From UBA2638 sp046293135 (lineage in GTDB: Bacteria > Pseudomonadota > Alphaproteobacteria > Micavibrionales > Micavibrionaceae): a stretch of DNA of 64,000 bases. The translations under genes were made by a program, and so were the position numbers. The stretch is from assembly GCA_046293135.1 (NCBI GenBank), contig JBKBPR010000001.1, positions 248,001 through 312,000 on the forward strand, read 5' to 3'. Shown here one piece after another: positions 24,606 to 34,458 of this stretch (position 1 is its first letter; every line of letters starts with the position of its first letter). Under the pieces are notes generated by a model. It saw only the letters and a list, made by a program, of their open reading frames with translations, was not told the DNA's origin and did no database searches.

Positions 24606-25808
24606 TTATTTTTCAATATGTTCCAGTGCATTTTTGAGGTCGAAAATCAGGTCGTCGCAATCCTCGATCCCGACGGACAGCCTGAATAAATTCTCGCTGA
24701 CCCCCGCTTTTTCACGCGCCTCCGCCCCCATCGAAACATGGGTCATGCTGGCCGGATGGTTGATAAGGCTTTCCGTACCGCCCAGAGATTGCGCCAGCGC
24801 GAAAATCTCCAGCGCGTCAATAAAGGCGGCGATTTTGGATTTGTCAGCGGTTTTGAGCGTGAAGCTGAGCATTGCGCCGAAGCCCGATTGCTGCGCCTTG
24901 GCGGTGTTGTGGCCGTCATGGCTGCTTAGCCCCGGATAGAAAACCTGCGTGATGGCGGGATGGGCGGCGAGGAAGGTGACAATTTTTTCCGCGTTTGTCT
25001 GCGCCCGCTCAATCCGCAGCGGCAAGGTGCGCAGCCCGCGCAAGGTTAAATAGGCATCAAACGGCGCGCCGATCAGCCCCAGTGAATTGCTCCAGAAATC
25101 CAGATCGTCCCAAAGCTCCTTGGTTTTGACAATGACCGCCCCGCCGACCACATCGCTATGGCCGTTGAGGAATTTGGTTGTTGAGTGGCAAACGATATCC
25201 GCCCCCAGTTCCAGCGGTTTTTGCAAGGCGGGCGACAGGAATGTGTTATCGCAGACAATAAGCGCGTCAGGGGTTTGCGTCTTAACCGCCTTGGCAATCG
25301 CAGGGATATCGGCAATACGCATCAACGGGTTGGACGGGCTTTCGATAAAGACCATGCGCGGCTTGCGGGCGGCGATTTGCGCAGCGCTCTCGGGGCTATA
25401 TTGATCGGTAAATTCAAGGCGGAAATGCCCCTTTTCTGCGAGGGCGCACATCAGGCGATAGGCGCGGCCATAGCAATCATAAGGCGCAATCAGCAGATCA
25501 TCAGGCTTAAGCAAATGCAAAAATAGCGTGATCGCCGCCATGCCCGAAGCCGTGACGCATGCGCCGTAACCGCCCTCTAGCTCGCTAAGCGTATCGCATA
25601 AAATATCGCGGGTGGGGTTGCGGGTGCGGCTATATTGATATTGCGGCGCGTCCTCAAAGCCGTTCATTTTATAAGTCGAGGACAGATAGAGCGGCGGAAT
25701 GATCGCATGATGCGCGCTATCGCTGGCTATTCCGCTCTGCACGGCCTTTGTGCGCGGTGAAAGCGGGGGGCGGCTGGCGCTGGATTTTGTGTTTTTGTCA
25801 CGGCTCAT
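24606..25808 (-). CDS. metB: Cystathionine gamma-synthase/lyase family enzyme (MetB-like)
   Basis: The product has 400 residues from ATG 25808 (upstream TTG 25865 would run through the terminator hairpin and is rejected). It is a PLP enzyme of the Cys/Met metabolism family. Hallmarks are YSRTRNPTRDILCDTLSELEG, TASGMAAITLFL, VFIESPSNP, VCDNTF and the PLP lysine in HSTTKFLNGHSD (Lys212). The product class is either cystathionine from O-succinyl/acetyl-homoserine or beta-elimination; the subtype cannot be fixed by eye. It is preceded by a promoter and a leader that contains a terminator hairpin, suggesting attenuation. Confidence 0.85.
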   Translation of the reverse strand: MSRDKNTKSSASRPPLSPRTKAVQSGIASDSAHHAIIPPLYLSSTYKMNGFEDAPQYQYSRTRNPTRDILCDTLSELEGGYGACVTASGMAAITLFLHLLKPDDLLIAPYDCYGRAYRLMCALAEKGHFRLEFTDQYSPESAAQIAARKPRMVFIESPSNPLMRIADIPAIAKAVKTQTPDALIVCDNTFLSPALQKPLELGADIVCHSTTKFLNGHSDVVGGAVIVKTKELWDDLDFWSNSLGLIGAPFDAYLTLRGLRTLPLRIERAQTNAEKIVTFLAAHPAITQVFYPGLSSHDGHNTAKAQQSGFGAMLSFTLKTADKSKIAAFIDALEIFALAQSLGGTESLINHPASMTHVSMGAEAREKAGVSENLFRLSVGIEDCDDLIFDLKNALEHIEK

Positions 25809-25845
25809 AGGCAGGAAAATAACATATTTGCACGTCCAGCCAAGT

Positions 25846-25878
25846 AAAAACCGTTGCCCGGGCAAAGGACAACGGTTT
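25846..25878 (-). terminator. Terminator hairpin in the metB leader (candidate attenuator)
   Basis: On the minus strand AAACCGTTG pairs perfectly with CAACGGTTT around a 13-base loop and ends in five T. It lies 38 bases upstream of the metB ATG and downstream of a promoter-like pair, with no gene on the same strand before it, so it can only affect metB. Confidence 0.7.
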
Positions 25879-25938
25879 GATTACGGTAGTGAGCTTTTAG
25901 GTAGATAGACCAATCTCATGCAAAGGAATTGTTCTATT

Positions 25939-25966
25939 CTTTTATTATGGCTGACGAATATGGCAA
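25939..25966 (-). promoter_or_regulatory. Candidate promoter for the metB leader
   Basis: On the minus strand TTGCCA, a 16-base spacer, then TAAAAG. Transcription would begin near 25932 and give a 5' leader of about 120 bases that includes the hairpin at 25846. Confidence 0.4.
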
Positions 25967-26070
25967 AATGATGGAAAAAATAGGGAATTTTGAGGGTATT
26001 TTTTATTCATGCTTTGCTTTCTGCGGTGATTTCTCACCTATCGGGAAATTTACCAGTTTTTAACCGTGTT

Positions 26071-26095
26071 TTGACATGGTATTCTACTGTTCGAT
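26071..26095 (+). promoter_or_regulatory. Candidate acnA promoter
   Basis: A perfect TTGACA at 26071 with a weaker TATTCG-like -10 about 18 bases on. The leader to the acnA ATG holds several ATTCAAA repeats (26105-26180). The region 25809-26188 is otherwise non-coding and holds the divergent metB and acnA control regions. Confidence 0.35.
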
Positions 26096-26188
26096 ATTCG
26101 GATTTCGAAAATTCAAAAATTCAAACAGGTGCATATCAGCATTATACCGATATTCAAGATACCAACATTCAAACCAAGGTAGATTTCC

Positions 26189-28870
26189 ATGACACTGACC
26201 GGCAAAGATACGCTTCAAACCCGCAAAACCCTTACTGTTGAGGGCAAGGATTATGATTATTTCTCATTGGAGGCGGCGGGCGCTCAGATCGGTGATATTA
26301 CGCGGTTGCCTTATTCGCTGAAGGTTTTGCTGGAAAATCTGTTGCGGTTTGAGGATGGGCGCACGGTCAAGACCGAAGATGTCAAAGCCTTGCATGCATG
26401 GCTCAATAACAAGGGCAAGAGCGAATATGAGATTGCCTATCGCCCCGCACGCGTGTTGATGCAGGATTTTACGGGCGTTCCGGCTGTTGTTGACCTTGCG
26501 GCGATGCGTGAGGCTATGGTTGCCTTGGGCGGCGACCCGCAAAAGATTAACCCGCTCGTTCCCGTTGATCTGGTGATTGACCATTCGGTGATGGTCGATG
26601 AGTTCGGCACGCCGCGTGCCTTTCAGATGAATGTCGAGCGCGAGTTCGAGCGCAATGGCGAGCGTTATGAATTTTTGAAATGGGGGCAGGGCGCATTCCG
26701 CAATTTCCGCGTTGTACCCCCCGGCACGGGGATTTGCCATCAGGTCAATCTGGAATATCTGGCGCAAACGGTTTGGTTGTCCGAGGACGAGCGGCATCAG
26801 GGCAAGCAGGTGATTTATCCTGATACGCTGGTCGGGACGGATTCGCACACAACGATGGTCAATGGCTTGGCCGTTCTGGGTTGGGGTGTCGGCGGGATTG
26901 AAGCCGAGGCCGCAATGCTCGGCCAGCCGATTTCAATGCTGATCCCCGAAGTGGTCGGCTTTAAGCTGACCGGAAAGCTGAAGGAAGGCACAACCGCCAC
27001 TGACCTTGTTCTGACGGTGACGAATATGCTCCGCGCCAAGGGCGTGGTCGGGAAGTTTGTCGAGTTCTATGGCGCGGGTCTGGACAATATGAGCCTTGCC
27101 GATATGGCAACAATCGCGAATATGGCGCCTGAATATGGCGCAACCTGCGGGTTCTTCCCGATCGGTCAGGAAACGCTGAATTACCTGCGCTTTACGGGAC
27201 GCGACGAGCACCGCGTGAAAATCGTCGAAGCCTATGCCAAGGCGCAAGGGATGTGGCGCGATTCTAATACGCCTGACCCGATTTTCACTGATACGCTGGA
27301 ATTGGATATGGGCAGTGTCGAGCCGACCATCGCAGGCCCGAAACGCCCGCAAGATAAGGTTCTGCTCAAAGAAGCGGTGCAATCCTTCAAGACCGTCGAG
27401 CCGGAGATGAAAGCCGTTCAGGTCGGCGGCGCGGATTATGAGCTGAAAAACGGTGATGTGGTGATTGCCGCGATTACCAGCTGTACGAATACCTCCAACC
27501 CCTCTGTGATGCTGGCCGCCGGACTTGTGGCGCGGAAAGCGCGGGAGCGCGGTTTGAGCGTAAAGCCTTGGGTCAAAACCTCGCTCGCCCCCGGCTCTCA
27601 GGTTGTGAGCGAATATCTCGAAAAAGCCGGGCTGCAAAAGGATCTCGATGCGCTGGGCTTTGATCTGGTCGGCTATGGCTGCACGACCTGTATCGGCAAT
27701 TCAGGGCCTTTGCCCGATCCGATTGCGGCGGCGGTTGAACAGGGCGATTTGAACGTAACGGCGGTGCTTTCGGGCAATAGGAACTTCGAGGGACGTATCT
27801 CGCCGCATGTGAAGTCGAATTATCTGGCCTCCCCGCCTTTGGTGGTGGCCTATGCGATTGCGGGTTCGATGTGCCATGACATGCTCAACGAGCCTTTGGG
27901 CAAGGATCAAAACGGCAATGACGTGTATATGCGCGATATCTGGCCGTCCAATCAGGAAATTCAGGACGTCATCAAAACCGCGCTGAGCCGTGAGATGTTC
28001 CTTGAGCGTTATTCCGATGTGTTCAAGGGGCCGAAAGAATGGCAAGCCATTGGCGGCAGCGCAGGCGGCCAGACCTATAGCTGGAATGACGGCTCGACCT
28101 ATGTGCAAAACCCGCCATTCTTTGAGGGGATGCAGGCGACGCCCGCCCCGACCGAAAATATCAAAAGCGCTTATGCGCTGGCGATTTTGGCGGATTCAGT
28201 AACGACGGATCATATCTCGCCCGCCGGATCGATCAAGAAGGACAGCCCCGCCGGTGCTTATCTGACCGAGCATCAGGTCAGCCCGATTGATTTCAATTCC
28301 TACGGGTCGCGGCGCGGCAATGACCGTATCATGACGCGCGGCACATTCGCCAATATCCGCATTCGCAATGAAATGCTCGACGGGGTCGAGGGCGGCTATA
28401 CCAAGCATATCCCGACCGATACGCAAATGAGCATTTATGATGCGGCGATGAAATACCGTGAGGCGGGAACGCCGTTGATCGTGATTGCGGGCAAGGAATA
28501 CGGCACAGGCTCTTCACGCGATTGGGCGGCCAAGGGGACAAGGCTGTTGGGCGTTAAGGCCGTTGTCGCCGAGAGCTTTGAGCGTATTCACCGTTCCAAT
28601 CTTGTCGGGATGGGGATTTTGCCGCTCCAGTTCAAGAATGGCGAAAATCGTCACTCCTTGGGGCTTAAAGGGACGGAGCAATACGATATTCTCGGCATTG
28701 ACGGCAATATTGCGCCGCGTCAGGATATTACCATGACGATCACCTATGCCGATGGCACGAAACGCGATGTCACCTTGATGTGCCGTATTGATACAGCCGA
28801 TGAGGTCGATTACTACCGCAATGGCGGGATCTTGCATTACGTGCTGCGGAGTATCGCCAAAGCGGCTTAG
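26189..28870 (+). CDS. acnA: Aconitate hydratase A
   Basis: The product has 893 residues and isomerises citrate to isocitrate with a [4Fe-4S] cluster in the TCA cycle. The cluster cysteines are visible in TSCTNTSNP (near 431) and GCTTCIGNSG (near 497 and 500). The swivelling domain begins after about residue 650 and has SYGSRRGNDRIMTRGTFANIR and YGTGSSRDWAAKGT. Length and order match AcnA/IRP-type aconitases. AAGGTAG precedes the ATG. It is divergent from metB and monocistronic. Confidence 0.97.
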   Translation: MTLTGKDTLQTRKTLTVEGKDYDYFSLEAAGAQIGDITRLPYSLKVLLENLLRFEDGRTVKTEDVKALHAWLNNKGKSEYEIAYRPARVLMQDFTGVPAVVDLAAMREAMVALGGDPQKINPLVPVDLVIDHSVMVDEFGTPRAFQMNVEREFERNGERYEFLKWGQGAFRNFRVVPPGTGICHQVNLEYLAQTVWLSEDERHQGKQVIYPDTLVGTDSHTTMVNGLAVLGWGVGGIEAEAAMLGQPISMLIPEVVGFKLTGKLKEGTTATDLVLTVTNMLRAKGVVGKFVEFYGAGLDNMSLADMATIANMAPEYGATCGFFPIGQETLNYLRFTGRDEHRVKIVEAYAKAQGMWRDSNTPDPIFTDTLELDMGSVEPTIAGPKRPQDKVLLKEAVQSFKTVEPEMKAVQVGGADYELKNGDVVIAAITSCTNTSNPSVMLAAGLVARKARERGLSVKPWVKTSLAPGSQVVSEYLEKAGLQKDLDALGFDLVGYGCTTCIGNSGPLPDPIAAAVEQGDLNVTAVLSGNRNFEGRISPHVKSNYLASPPLVVAYAIAGSMCHDMLNEPLGKDQNGNDVYMRDIWPSNQEIQDVIKTALSREMFLERYSDVFKGPKEWQAIGGSAGGQTYSWNDGSTYVQNPPFFEGMQATPAPTENIKSAYALAILADSVTTDHISPAGSIKKDSPAGAYLTEHQVSPIDFNSYGSRRGNDRIMTRGTFANIRIRNEMLDGVEGGYTKHIPTDTQMSIYDAAMKYREAGTPLIVIAGKEYGTGSSRDWAAKGTRLLGVKAVVAESFERIHRSNLVGMGILPLQFKNGENRHSLGLKGTEQYDILGIDGNIAPRQDITMTITYADGTKRDVTLMCRIDTADEVDYYRNGGILHYVLRSIAKAA

Positions 28871-28985
28871 GGCTTTGGGGCGTGTTTTGGCCGTTTGGGG
28901 TGGGCATGACGATAAAACGTCACGCGTCCAAACGACGGGGATTTTGTGAAAAACAGCATGGACAGCTTTATGCGCTTCCTATTAA

Positions 28986-30632
28986 ATGGAGGGCATGAAC
29001 AGCTCCGCGCCACACTCACACGCATTTTTATCGGTGAAAAACCTGTCCGTGTCGTTCCAGACGCAAGACGGGCGCTTTGATGCCGTCAAGACGATCAGTT
29101 TTGATTTGAACAAGGGCGAAACGCTGGCGATTGTCGGGGAGTCGGGCTCGGGGAAGTCGGTTAGTGCGCTTTCGATCATGCAGCTTTTGCCCTATCCTGT
29201 GGCGGCGCATGGCGAGCAATCCTCGATCTTATTTGACGGTGAGGAGCTGATCGGCAAGGGCGATAGCTTTATGCGCACCATTCGCGGGCGGCGCATCGGG
29301 ATGATCTTTCAAGAGCCGCTCACAGCGCTTAATCCGCTGCATACGATTGAAAAACAGATCGGCGAGATGCTGTTTTTGCATCAGAAAATGAGCAAGCCTC
29401 AGGTCAAGGCGCGGATTGAGGAATTGCTTGATCTGGTCGGGCTTGGCGGGTTGAAATCAAGGCTCGATGCCTATCCGCACCAGCTTTCGGGCGGGCAGCG
29501 GCAACGTGTGATGATCGCAATGGCCTTGGCCAATAACCCTGAATTGCTGATTGCCGATGAGCCGACCACCGCGCTGGATGTGACGATACAGGCGCAAATT
29601 TTGGAGCTGTTGCAAGATTTGAAAAAGCGCTTGGGGATGGGGCTGATTATCATCACCCATGATCTGTCGATTGTCGAGAAAATGGCCGATAAGGTTTGCG
29701 TGATGAAGGATGGCGCAATCGTTGAGCAGGGCTTGACGCAAAAGGTTTTCAGCGCCCCTGAACAAGATTATACCAAAATGCTGCTCGGGACATTGCCCAA
29801 GGCGCTCAAGAGCACGGTGGCCAAGGACGCGCCAGTGGTTCTTGCAGGGCGAGGGGTGAAGGTTCACTTCCCGAAGAAAAAGAGCTTCTGGGGCAAACCG
29901 CTGGATTTTGTGCGCGCGGTTGATGATGTTGATTTGACGGTGCGGCAGGGCGAAACCGTCGGGATTGTCGGGGAGTCTGGATCGGGCAAAACGACGCTGG
30001 GGCTGGCGATTTTGAGGATGCTCAAGGCGCAGGGGGAAATCCGTTTTGAAGATCGCGACCTGACCGCGCTCTCCCGTAAGGATATGATCCCGCTGCGCGC
30101 CGATATGCAGATTGTGTTTCAAGACCCGTTCGGCTCGCTCTCCCCGAGGATGAGCGTGGCGCAGATTATCGGCGAGGGGCTGGAAATTCACAAGCCCGCA
30201 ATCAGCAAGGCCGAGCGCGATGAGATGGTTTGCGCCGCATTGAGCAAGGTTCATATGAAGCCGGAGATGCGCCACCGCTATCCGCATGAGTTTTCGGGCG
30301 GGCAGCGGCAGCGAATCGCGATTGCGCGCGCTCTGGTTTTGCAGCCGAAATTGATCGTTCTGGATGAGCCGACCTCGGCGCTTGATGTGTCGGTGCAGGC
30401 GGAGATTGTTGATCTGTTGCGCGAATTGCAGGACAAAGAGCGCTTATCCTATCTGTTTATCAGCCATGATTTGCGGGTGGTGCGGGCGATGGCGCATCAT
30501 TTGATCGTGATGAAGGACGGGAAAATCGTTGAGCAGGGCGCGGCGGCGGAGATTTTCAAAGCGCCCAAGGCCGAATACACAAAAACGCTGCTGGAAGCGG
30601 CGCTGAACCTCAAAACCCGTAAAGCGGCGTGA
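28986..30632 (+). CDS. Fused two-domain peptide ABC transporter ATPase (YejF-like)
   Basis: The product has 548 residues and two complete ABC ATPase halves in one chain. Walker A GESGSGKS (about 50) and GESGSGKT (about 328), signatures LSGGQRQR (about 167) and FSGGQRQR (about 436), and Walker B LLIADEP and LIVLDEP are all present. This fused form is typical of the dipeptide/oligopeptide or microcin C (YejF) group. No permease or binding-protein gene lies nearby, so its partners are elsewhere. The start is uncertain: ATG 28986 or 28995, with a GGAGGG too close to the second. Confidence 0.9.
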   Translation: MEGMNSSAPHSHAFLSVKNLSVSFQTQDGRFDAVKTISFDLNKGETLAIVGESGSGKSVSALSIMQLLPYPVAAHGEQSSILFDGEELIGKGDSFMRTIRGRRIGMIFQEPLTALNPLHTIEKQIGEMLFLHQKMSKPQVKARIEELLDLVGLGGLKSRLDAYPHQLSGGQRQRVMIAMALANNPELLIADEPTTALDVTIQAQILELLQDLKKRLGMGLIIITHDLSIVEKMADKVCVMKDGAIVEQGLTQKVFSAPEQDYTKMLLGTLPKALKSTVAKDAPVVLAGRGVKVHFPKKKSFWGKPLDFVRAVDDVDLTVRQGETVGIVGESGSGKTTLGLAILRMLKAQGEIRFEDRDLTALSRKDMIPLRADMQIVFQDPFGSLSPRMSVAQIIGEGLEIHKPAISKAERDEMVCAALSKVHMKPEMRHRYPHEFSGGQRQRIAIARALVLQPKLIVLDEPTSALDVSVQAEIVDLLRELQDKERLSYLFISHDLRVVRAMAHHLIVMKDGKIVEQGAAAEIFKAPKAEYTKTLLEAALNLKTRKAA

Positions 30633-30771
30633 TTTTTGTTGCGGTTTCAGGGCTTATTTCGGGGAAAGCGTGATTTTTTCCTTGCATTAATTGGTGGGAG
30701 TGCTACAAAGCCGTTTCGGAAAGCGCGGATGGCGCGCTTTTTAGACATAATTTGAGAGGAGTTGAGACCCG

Positions 30772-30972
30772 GTGGTCACAGTCAATGTACGCGACAATAA
30801 CGTCGATCAAGCCCTGAAAGTGCTGAAAAAGAAAATGCAGCGCGAAGGTATTTTCCGTGAAATGAAGCTTCGTAAGAATTTCGAGAAGCCTTCCGAGAAA
30901 AAAGCCCGTGAAAAATCAGAGGCCGTTCGCCGCGCACGCAAGATGGATCGCAAACGCCGCGACCGCGATTAA
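30772..30972 (+). CDS. rpsU: 30S ribosomal protein S21
   Basis: The product has 66 residues, a small basic protein of the 30S platform that helps initiation. It has the family start VTVNVRDNNVDQALKVLKKK and a very Arg/Lys-rich C-terminus. The start is GTG at 30772 with GAGGAG about nine bases upstream. It is preceded by a TTGCAT/TACAAA pair 16 bases apart (30686-30713), a plausible promoter, and followed by a terminator-like hairpin at 31063. Confidence 0.95.
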   Translation: MVTVNVRDNNVDQALKVLKKKMQREGIFREMKLRKNFEKPSEKKAREKSEAVRRARKMDRKRRDRD

Positions 30973-31062
30973 GCGGATTCGTCTGGTTTGTGAGAGCGCT
31001 TAGCCTTCAAGCAGGTGTTATTTCGATAGCCTCTTGCCAGCATTATCCCAAATTATATCAGT

Positions 31063-31093
31063 AAAGCCGCATATGATAATGCGGCTTTTCTTA
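31063..31093 (+). terminator. Terminator after rpsU
   Basis: A perfect 10-bp stem AAAGCCGCAT / ATGCGGCTTT around a 6-base loop (31063-31088) with T-rich sequence after it. Confidence 0.8.
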
Positions 31094-31157
31094 TTTTACG
31101 CTTTGTGCATTTTGGTTTACACTGGAAGAGTATCAGATAATTAAACAGGCAAAGCCA

Positions 31158-32507
31158 ATGACATTTCTCTCTCATAAAACCCTGCTATTTGTATTGCCCT
31201 TGCTCGTGCTATTGGCATTTTTGTCCGAAATGAGGTCGGCACAGGCGCAAGGCTGGACGCAATACCGCGATGAAGATGGGATTTTTCAGGTTCTGATACC
31301 GGAAAATTACCGCATCAGCAAAAGAATGCTTCGTCATAATGAATCAGAAATGTTGATCAGCACGGAGCTGAGCGCAGTTGTCGATCAGCGCCCGTATAAA
31401 GATGTGACGATGCAGTTTATCATCAAATATGATCAGACATTTACAACAGGAATTCCGCGTCAAGATGTTCCAAGCCTCTTGGAAAACGAGCTGGAAAAAT
31501 ATATCGCATTTTATTCCGAGTTTGGCGGTATTTTAAGGAACAGAGAGATTGGTTCATTCGGTGGCGGTTATTCCGGCGGGGAACTTTTTATCACCTATAT
31601 GGATAAGGAGCATGGGCTTCAAAGTATCCGTGTGCGTATAATGTACACCGATTCAACCAAGGTCGAGCAAATTGTAATCGGCCCTGAAGATACGATGAAC
31701 TCTCAACGCGTAAGGGAGTATTTTAACTCTCTGTCAATTCGAAGCGGCCGTACGAGTTTCCCCGGGGATTTTGAAGAGGAATGGTCAACATTTACATCTC
31801 CGTTTGATTTGTTCGCGCAGCGCTTTCCCCGTAGCACTATTCCGTATATGCCAGCCGAGCCAAAAGTGGCGTTTAATGAGAGAACCGAGCGTGTTGCAAC
31901 ACAGTTTGTAGATCCGGTTTATGGTTACACGCTTTTCTATAACACTTACGGTTATCGCTTTAACACGCTCATGACCAAGGAAAATGTCCAGCAAATTTTA
32001 TTGGACAGGCATTTAAGGCGATTTCGTGTTGATATCGGCCGTATTCAATTCGCACATGGCTCGCAGGGTCAGTATCCCGTTATGACTGTTGTGATAAACG
32101 TTGCCGCCCCCAGTCGCTACCCTTATATGAATGCGGTTAAACTGCTGGCGCATTACTATGGGAACTTTGTTGCTGTTCAGGAGTTTGCAGGAAACAGTAT
32201 TCATATTGATACATTGCTTGCACAAAACTTACAGACTTTCTTTAAGTTTGACCCTGTGCGCGGTCACCAGAAGCTGCTCAGAGAGCGCGCAGGCGAACCT
32301 GTCGGGGGCAATGCGAGTAGAGCCCGCCCTTTATCCGGTGAGCAAAGACAAAATGCTTCAGAGCAGGTTTCACCGCAGGGTGGTGAGGATGCAACGGAAG
32401 ATGAAGCGCTTGAATTTGAAAACATGGAAATGGAATTAGAGGATAGCGATAACAATACTGATGAGAGCGAGAATGATGATGACCCGCTCATTCGCATGTT
32501 GAATTAA
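31158..32507 (+). CDS. Secreted orphan protein with acidic tail
   Basis: The product has 449 residues. A signal peptide (hydrophobic residues 9-22, cleavage near AQAQG) is followed by two similar alpha/beta halves, each beginning with a Tyr-rich segment (WTQYRDEDGIFQVLIPENYRI and DPVYGYTLFYNTYGYRF). Each half resembles the fold style of small periplasmic domains, though no family is recognised. The last 80 residues are low-complexity and highly acidic (Glu, Asp, Asn). It follows the rpsU terminator and is convergent with the aminopeptidase gene. Confidence 0.65.
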   Translation: MTFLSHKTLLFVLPLLVLLAFLSEMRSAQAQGWTQYRDEDGIFQVLIPENYRISKRMLRHNESEMLISTELSAVVDQRPYKDVTMQFIIKYDQTFTTGIPRQDVPSLLENELEKYIAFYSEFGGILRNREIGSFGGGYSGGELFITYMDKEHGLQSIRVRIMYTDSTKVEQIVIGPEDTMNSQRVREYFNSLSIRSGRTSFPGDFEEEWSTFTSPFDLFAQRFPRSTIPYMPAEPKVAFNERTERVATQFVDPVYGYTLFYNTYGYRFNTLMTKENVQQILLDRHLRRFRVDIGRIQFAHGSQGQYPVMTVVINVAAPSRYPYMNAVKLLAHYYGNFVAVQEFAGNSIHIDTLLAQNLQTFFKFDPVRGHQKLLRERAGEPVGGNASRARPLSGEQRQNASEQVSPQGGEDATEDEALEFENMEMELEDSDNNTDESENDDDPLIRMLN

Positions 32508-32537
32508 ATCACGTAAGCCCAACAATTCTAAATTTAT

Positions 32538-34343
32538 TTAAATCGGCTGTATCTGGTCTTTGAGCCAGTCTTGCTCGTCTTTCGGCAGCTTGTCTTTAAG
32601 CGTGTCATAGACTTTCTGATGATAGGCATTCAGCCATGATTTCTCATCACGGTCGAGCAAATCAGGCTCGATCAGCTTGCGGTCTATCGGCGCGAAGCTG
32701 ACGGTTTCAAAGCAATACATCAGCGATCCCGTATCGGCGCAAATCCCGCCTTCCTGAACGAGGATAAGGTTTTCAATGCGAATGCCGTATTCGTCTTTTT
32801 TGTAGTAGCCCGGCTCATTCGAGAGTAGCATCCCCGGCTCTAGCGCATCATTAACGCGGGAGGAAATACCCGCCGCCTCTTCGTGAACGCTGAGATAACA
32901 ACCGACGCCGTGGCCAGTGCCATGAGCGTAATCCATATTTTTGACGCGCAGCGGCGCACGGGCGAGGCTATCGATTTGTTTGCCGACCGTTCCTTTCGGG
33001 AAGCGTGCAGCGGCGACAGCGATATGGCCTTTGAGCACACGCGTGAAGCTTTCCCGCATTTCTGATGTCGGCGAACCGATGGCAACGGTGCGGGTGATGT
33101 CGGTTGTGCCGTTCGCATATTGTGCGCCGCTATCAACCAGCAGCAAACCCGCGCGGTCAATTTTGGCATTTGAGGCGGCGGTGGGGTGGTAATGCACAAT
33201 CGCGCCGTTCCCCGCAAAGCCGGAAATGGTCGAGAAGCTCTGTCCGCGATAGAGCGCACCTTGCTGGCGGAAGCTCTCCAGCTTGGCGGCAACGGAAAGC
33301 TCGTCCTGACCGCTGGTTTCATTTTGTTGGTCGAGCCAGTGCAGAAATTTCACCATCGCCACGCCATCGGTGATATGGGCGGCGCGGATGGCGGCTTGCT
33401 CGGCGGTATTTTTTTGCGCCTTGGGGTTGATGCACGGGTCTTTGAGAGGTTTTATCTGAGCGCCTGATTGCATCAGTGTTGTTTCAAACCATTCGGAGGA
33501 GCGCAGCGTATCCAGCCAGACAGGCTTACCGATTTTGGCCGATTGCTGCGCCAAATCTTTCAGGCGTTTTTCCAATGTCGCGGGGTCTGAAATAGTGACC
33601 TCTTTTTGCAGGGCGGCGCGGACGGGTTGCGGGATTTTGGCATCCTCAACAAACCATTCCAATCCGCCAGTTTGCGCATCCAGAATAACGGTGGAGAGCA
33701 CGACAGGGTTAAAATCAATGTCACTGCCGCGCATATTGAGTAGCCAGCAAATCGAATCGGGCATGGTGATAACGCATCCTGCGGCATCCTCTTTGTTGAT
33801 CTCGGCGAGAATCTGCGCTTTTTTATCCGTCATGGAAACGCCCGCATAAATATCGGGGAATAGCTCTACGGCATTGAGCGGTGCGGCGGGCTGATCATCC
33901 CAGATGGCATCAACGAGGTTATCGGGAAGCGGCTTAAAGTTACCGTCCTTGTAATGCTTACGGAGCGCGTTCAACTGGCTTGGCGTGAAAAGTTTCGGGT
34001 CATAACCGATGACGCTGTTTTTTTGTGCTTCGGCGGCGAGCCATTGGCCTTGGGTTATTCTTGTGCTATCAACACGGTCGAAATGCGCGCCGTCAACCTC
34101 TTGCATAATCTGGATTTGATAGCGCCCGTCGGTCAGGACGGCGGCTTTATTTTCAAGTACGATGGCCGCTCCCGCCGAACCGCTGAAACCGCTGATCCAC
34201 TGTAAACGATTTGCATAGGGCGCGACATATTCGCTTTGATATTCATCGGCACGCGGAATGAGATAGCCGTTGATGCCGTGCGCCGTAAATTGTTGGCGGA
34301 GGCTCAGGAGTTTATCGGCGATGGTGCTGGCGCTGGTAGGCAT
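32538..34343 (-). CDS. Xaa-Pro aminopeptidase (M24B family)
   Basis: The product has about 601 residues from ATG 34343, which begins just before the conserved part (LLSLRQQFTAHGINGYLIPRADEYQ). Upstream ATGs at 34373 and 34394 are possible. It removes N-terminal residues preceding proline. Two creatinase-like N-terminal domains are followed by the pita-bread catalytic domain with LLLVDSGAQYANGTTDITRT, GHGVGCYLSVHE and NEPGYY, which supply the dinuclear metal ligands. A C-terminal extension of about 60 residues is usual for this three-domain subtype. Confidence 0.92.
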   Translation of the reverse strand: MPTSASTIADKLLSLRQQFTAHGINGYLIPRADEYQSEYVAPYANRLQWISGFSGSAGAAIVLENKAAVLTDGRYQIQIMQEVDGAHFDRVDSTRITQGQWLAAEAQKNSVIGYDPKLFTPSQLNALRKHYKDGNFKPLPDNLVDAIWDDQPAAPLNAVELFPDIYAGVSMTDKKAQILAEINKEDAAGCVITMPDSICWLLNMRGSDIDFNPVVLSTVILDAQTGGLEWFVEDAKIPQPVRAALQKEVTISDPATLEKRLKDLAQQSAKIGKPVWLDTLRSSEWFETTLMQSGAQIKPLKDPCINPKAQKNTAEQAAIRAAHITDGVAMVKFLHWLDQQNETSGQDELSVAAKLESFRQQGALYRGQSFSTISGFAGNGAIVHYHPTAASNAKIDRAGLLLVDSGAQYANGTTDITRTVAIGSPTSEMRESFTRVLKGHIAVAAARFPKGTVGKQIDSLARAPLRVKNMDYAHGTGHGVGCYLSVHEEAAGISSRVNDALEPGMLLSNEPGYYKKDEYGIRIENLILVQEGGICADTGSLMYCFETVSFAPIDRKLIEPDLLDRDEKSWLNAYHQKVYDTLKDKLPKDEQDWLKDQIQPI

Positions 34344-34458
34344 GATTGGTAAAATCCCTGTTATATCTGGCATATCTGAATATTTGTTCCACATTAATCA
34401 TATTGCGTAAGATTTACAATCACTTGAAATTATTTCCGAAACAGTCCATGTAAATCCT

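Noticed and set aside
25870..25932. SAM-II riboswitch before metB
   Set aside because: The expected conserved GCUAAA-type pseudoknot pattern could not be matched; only the terminator hairpin is supported.
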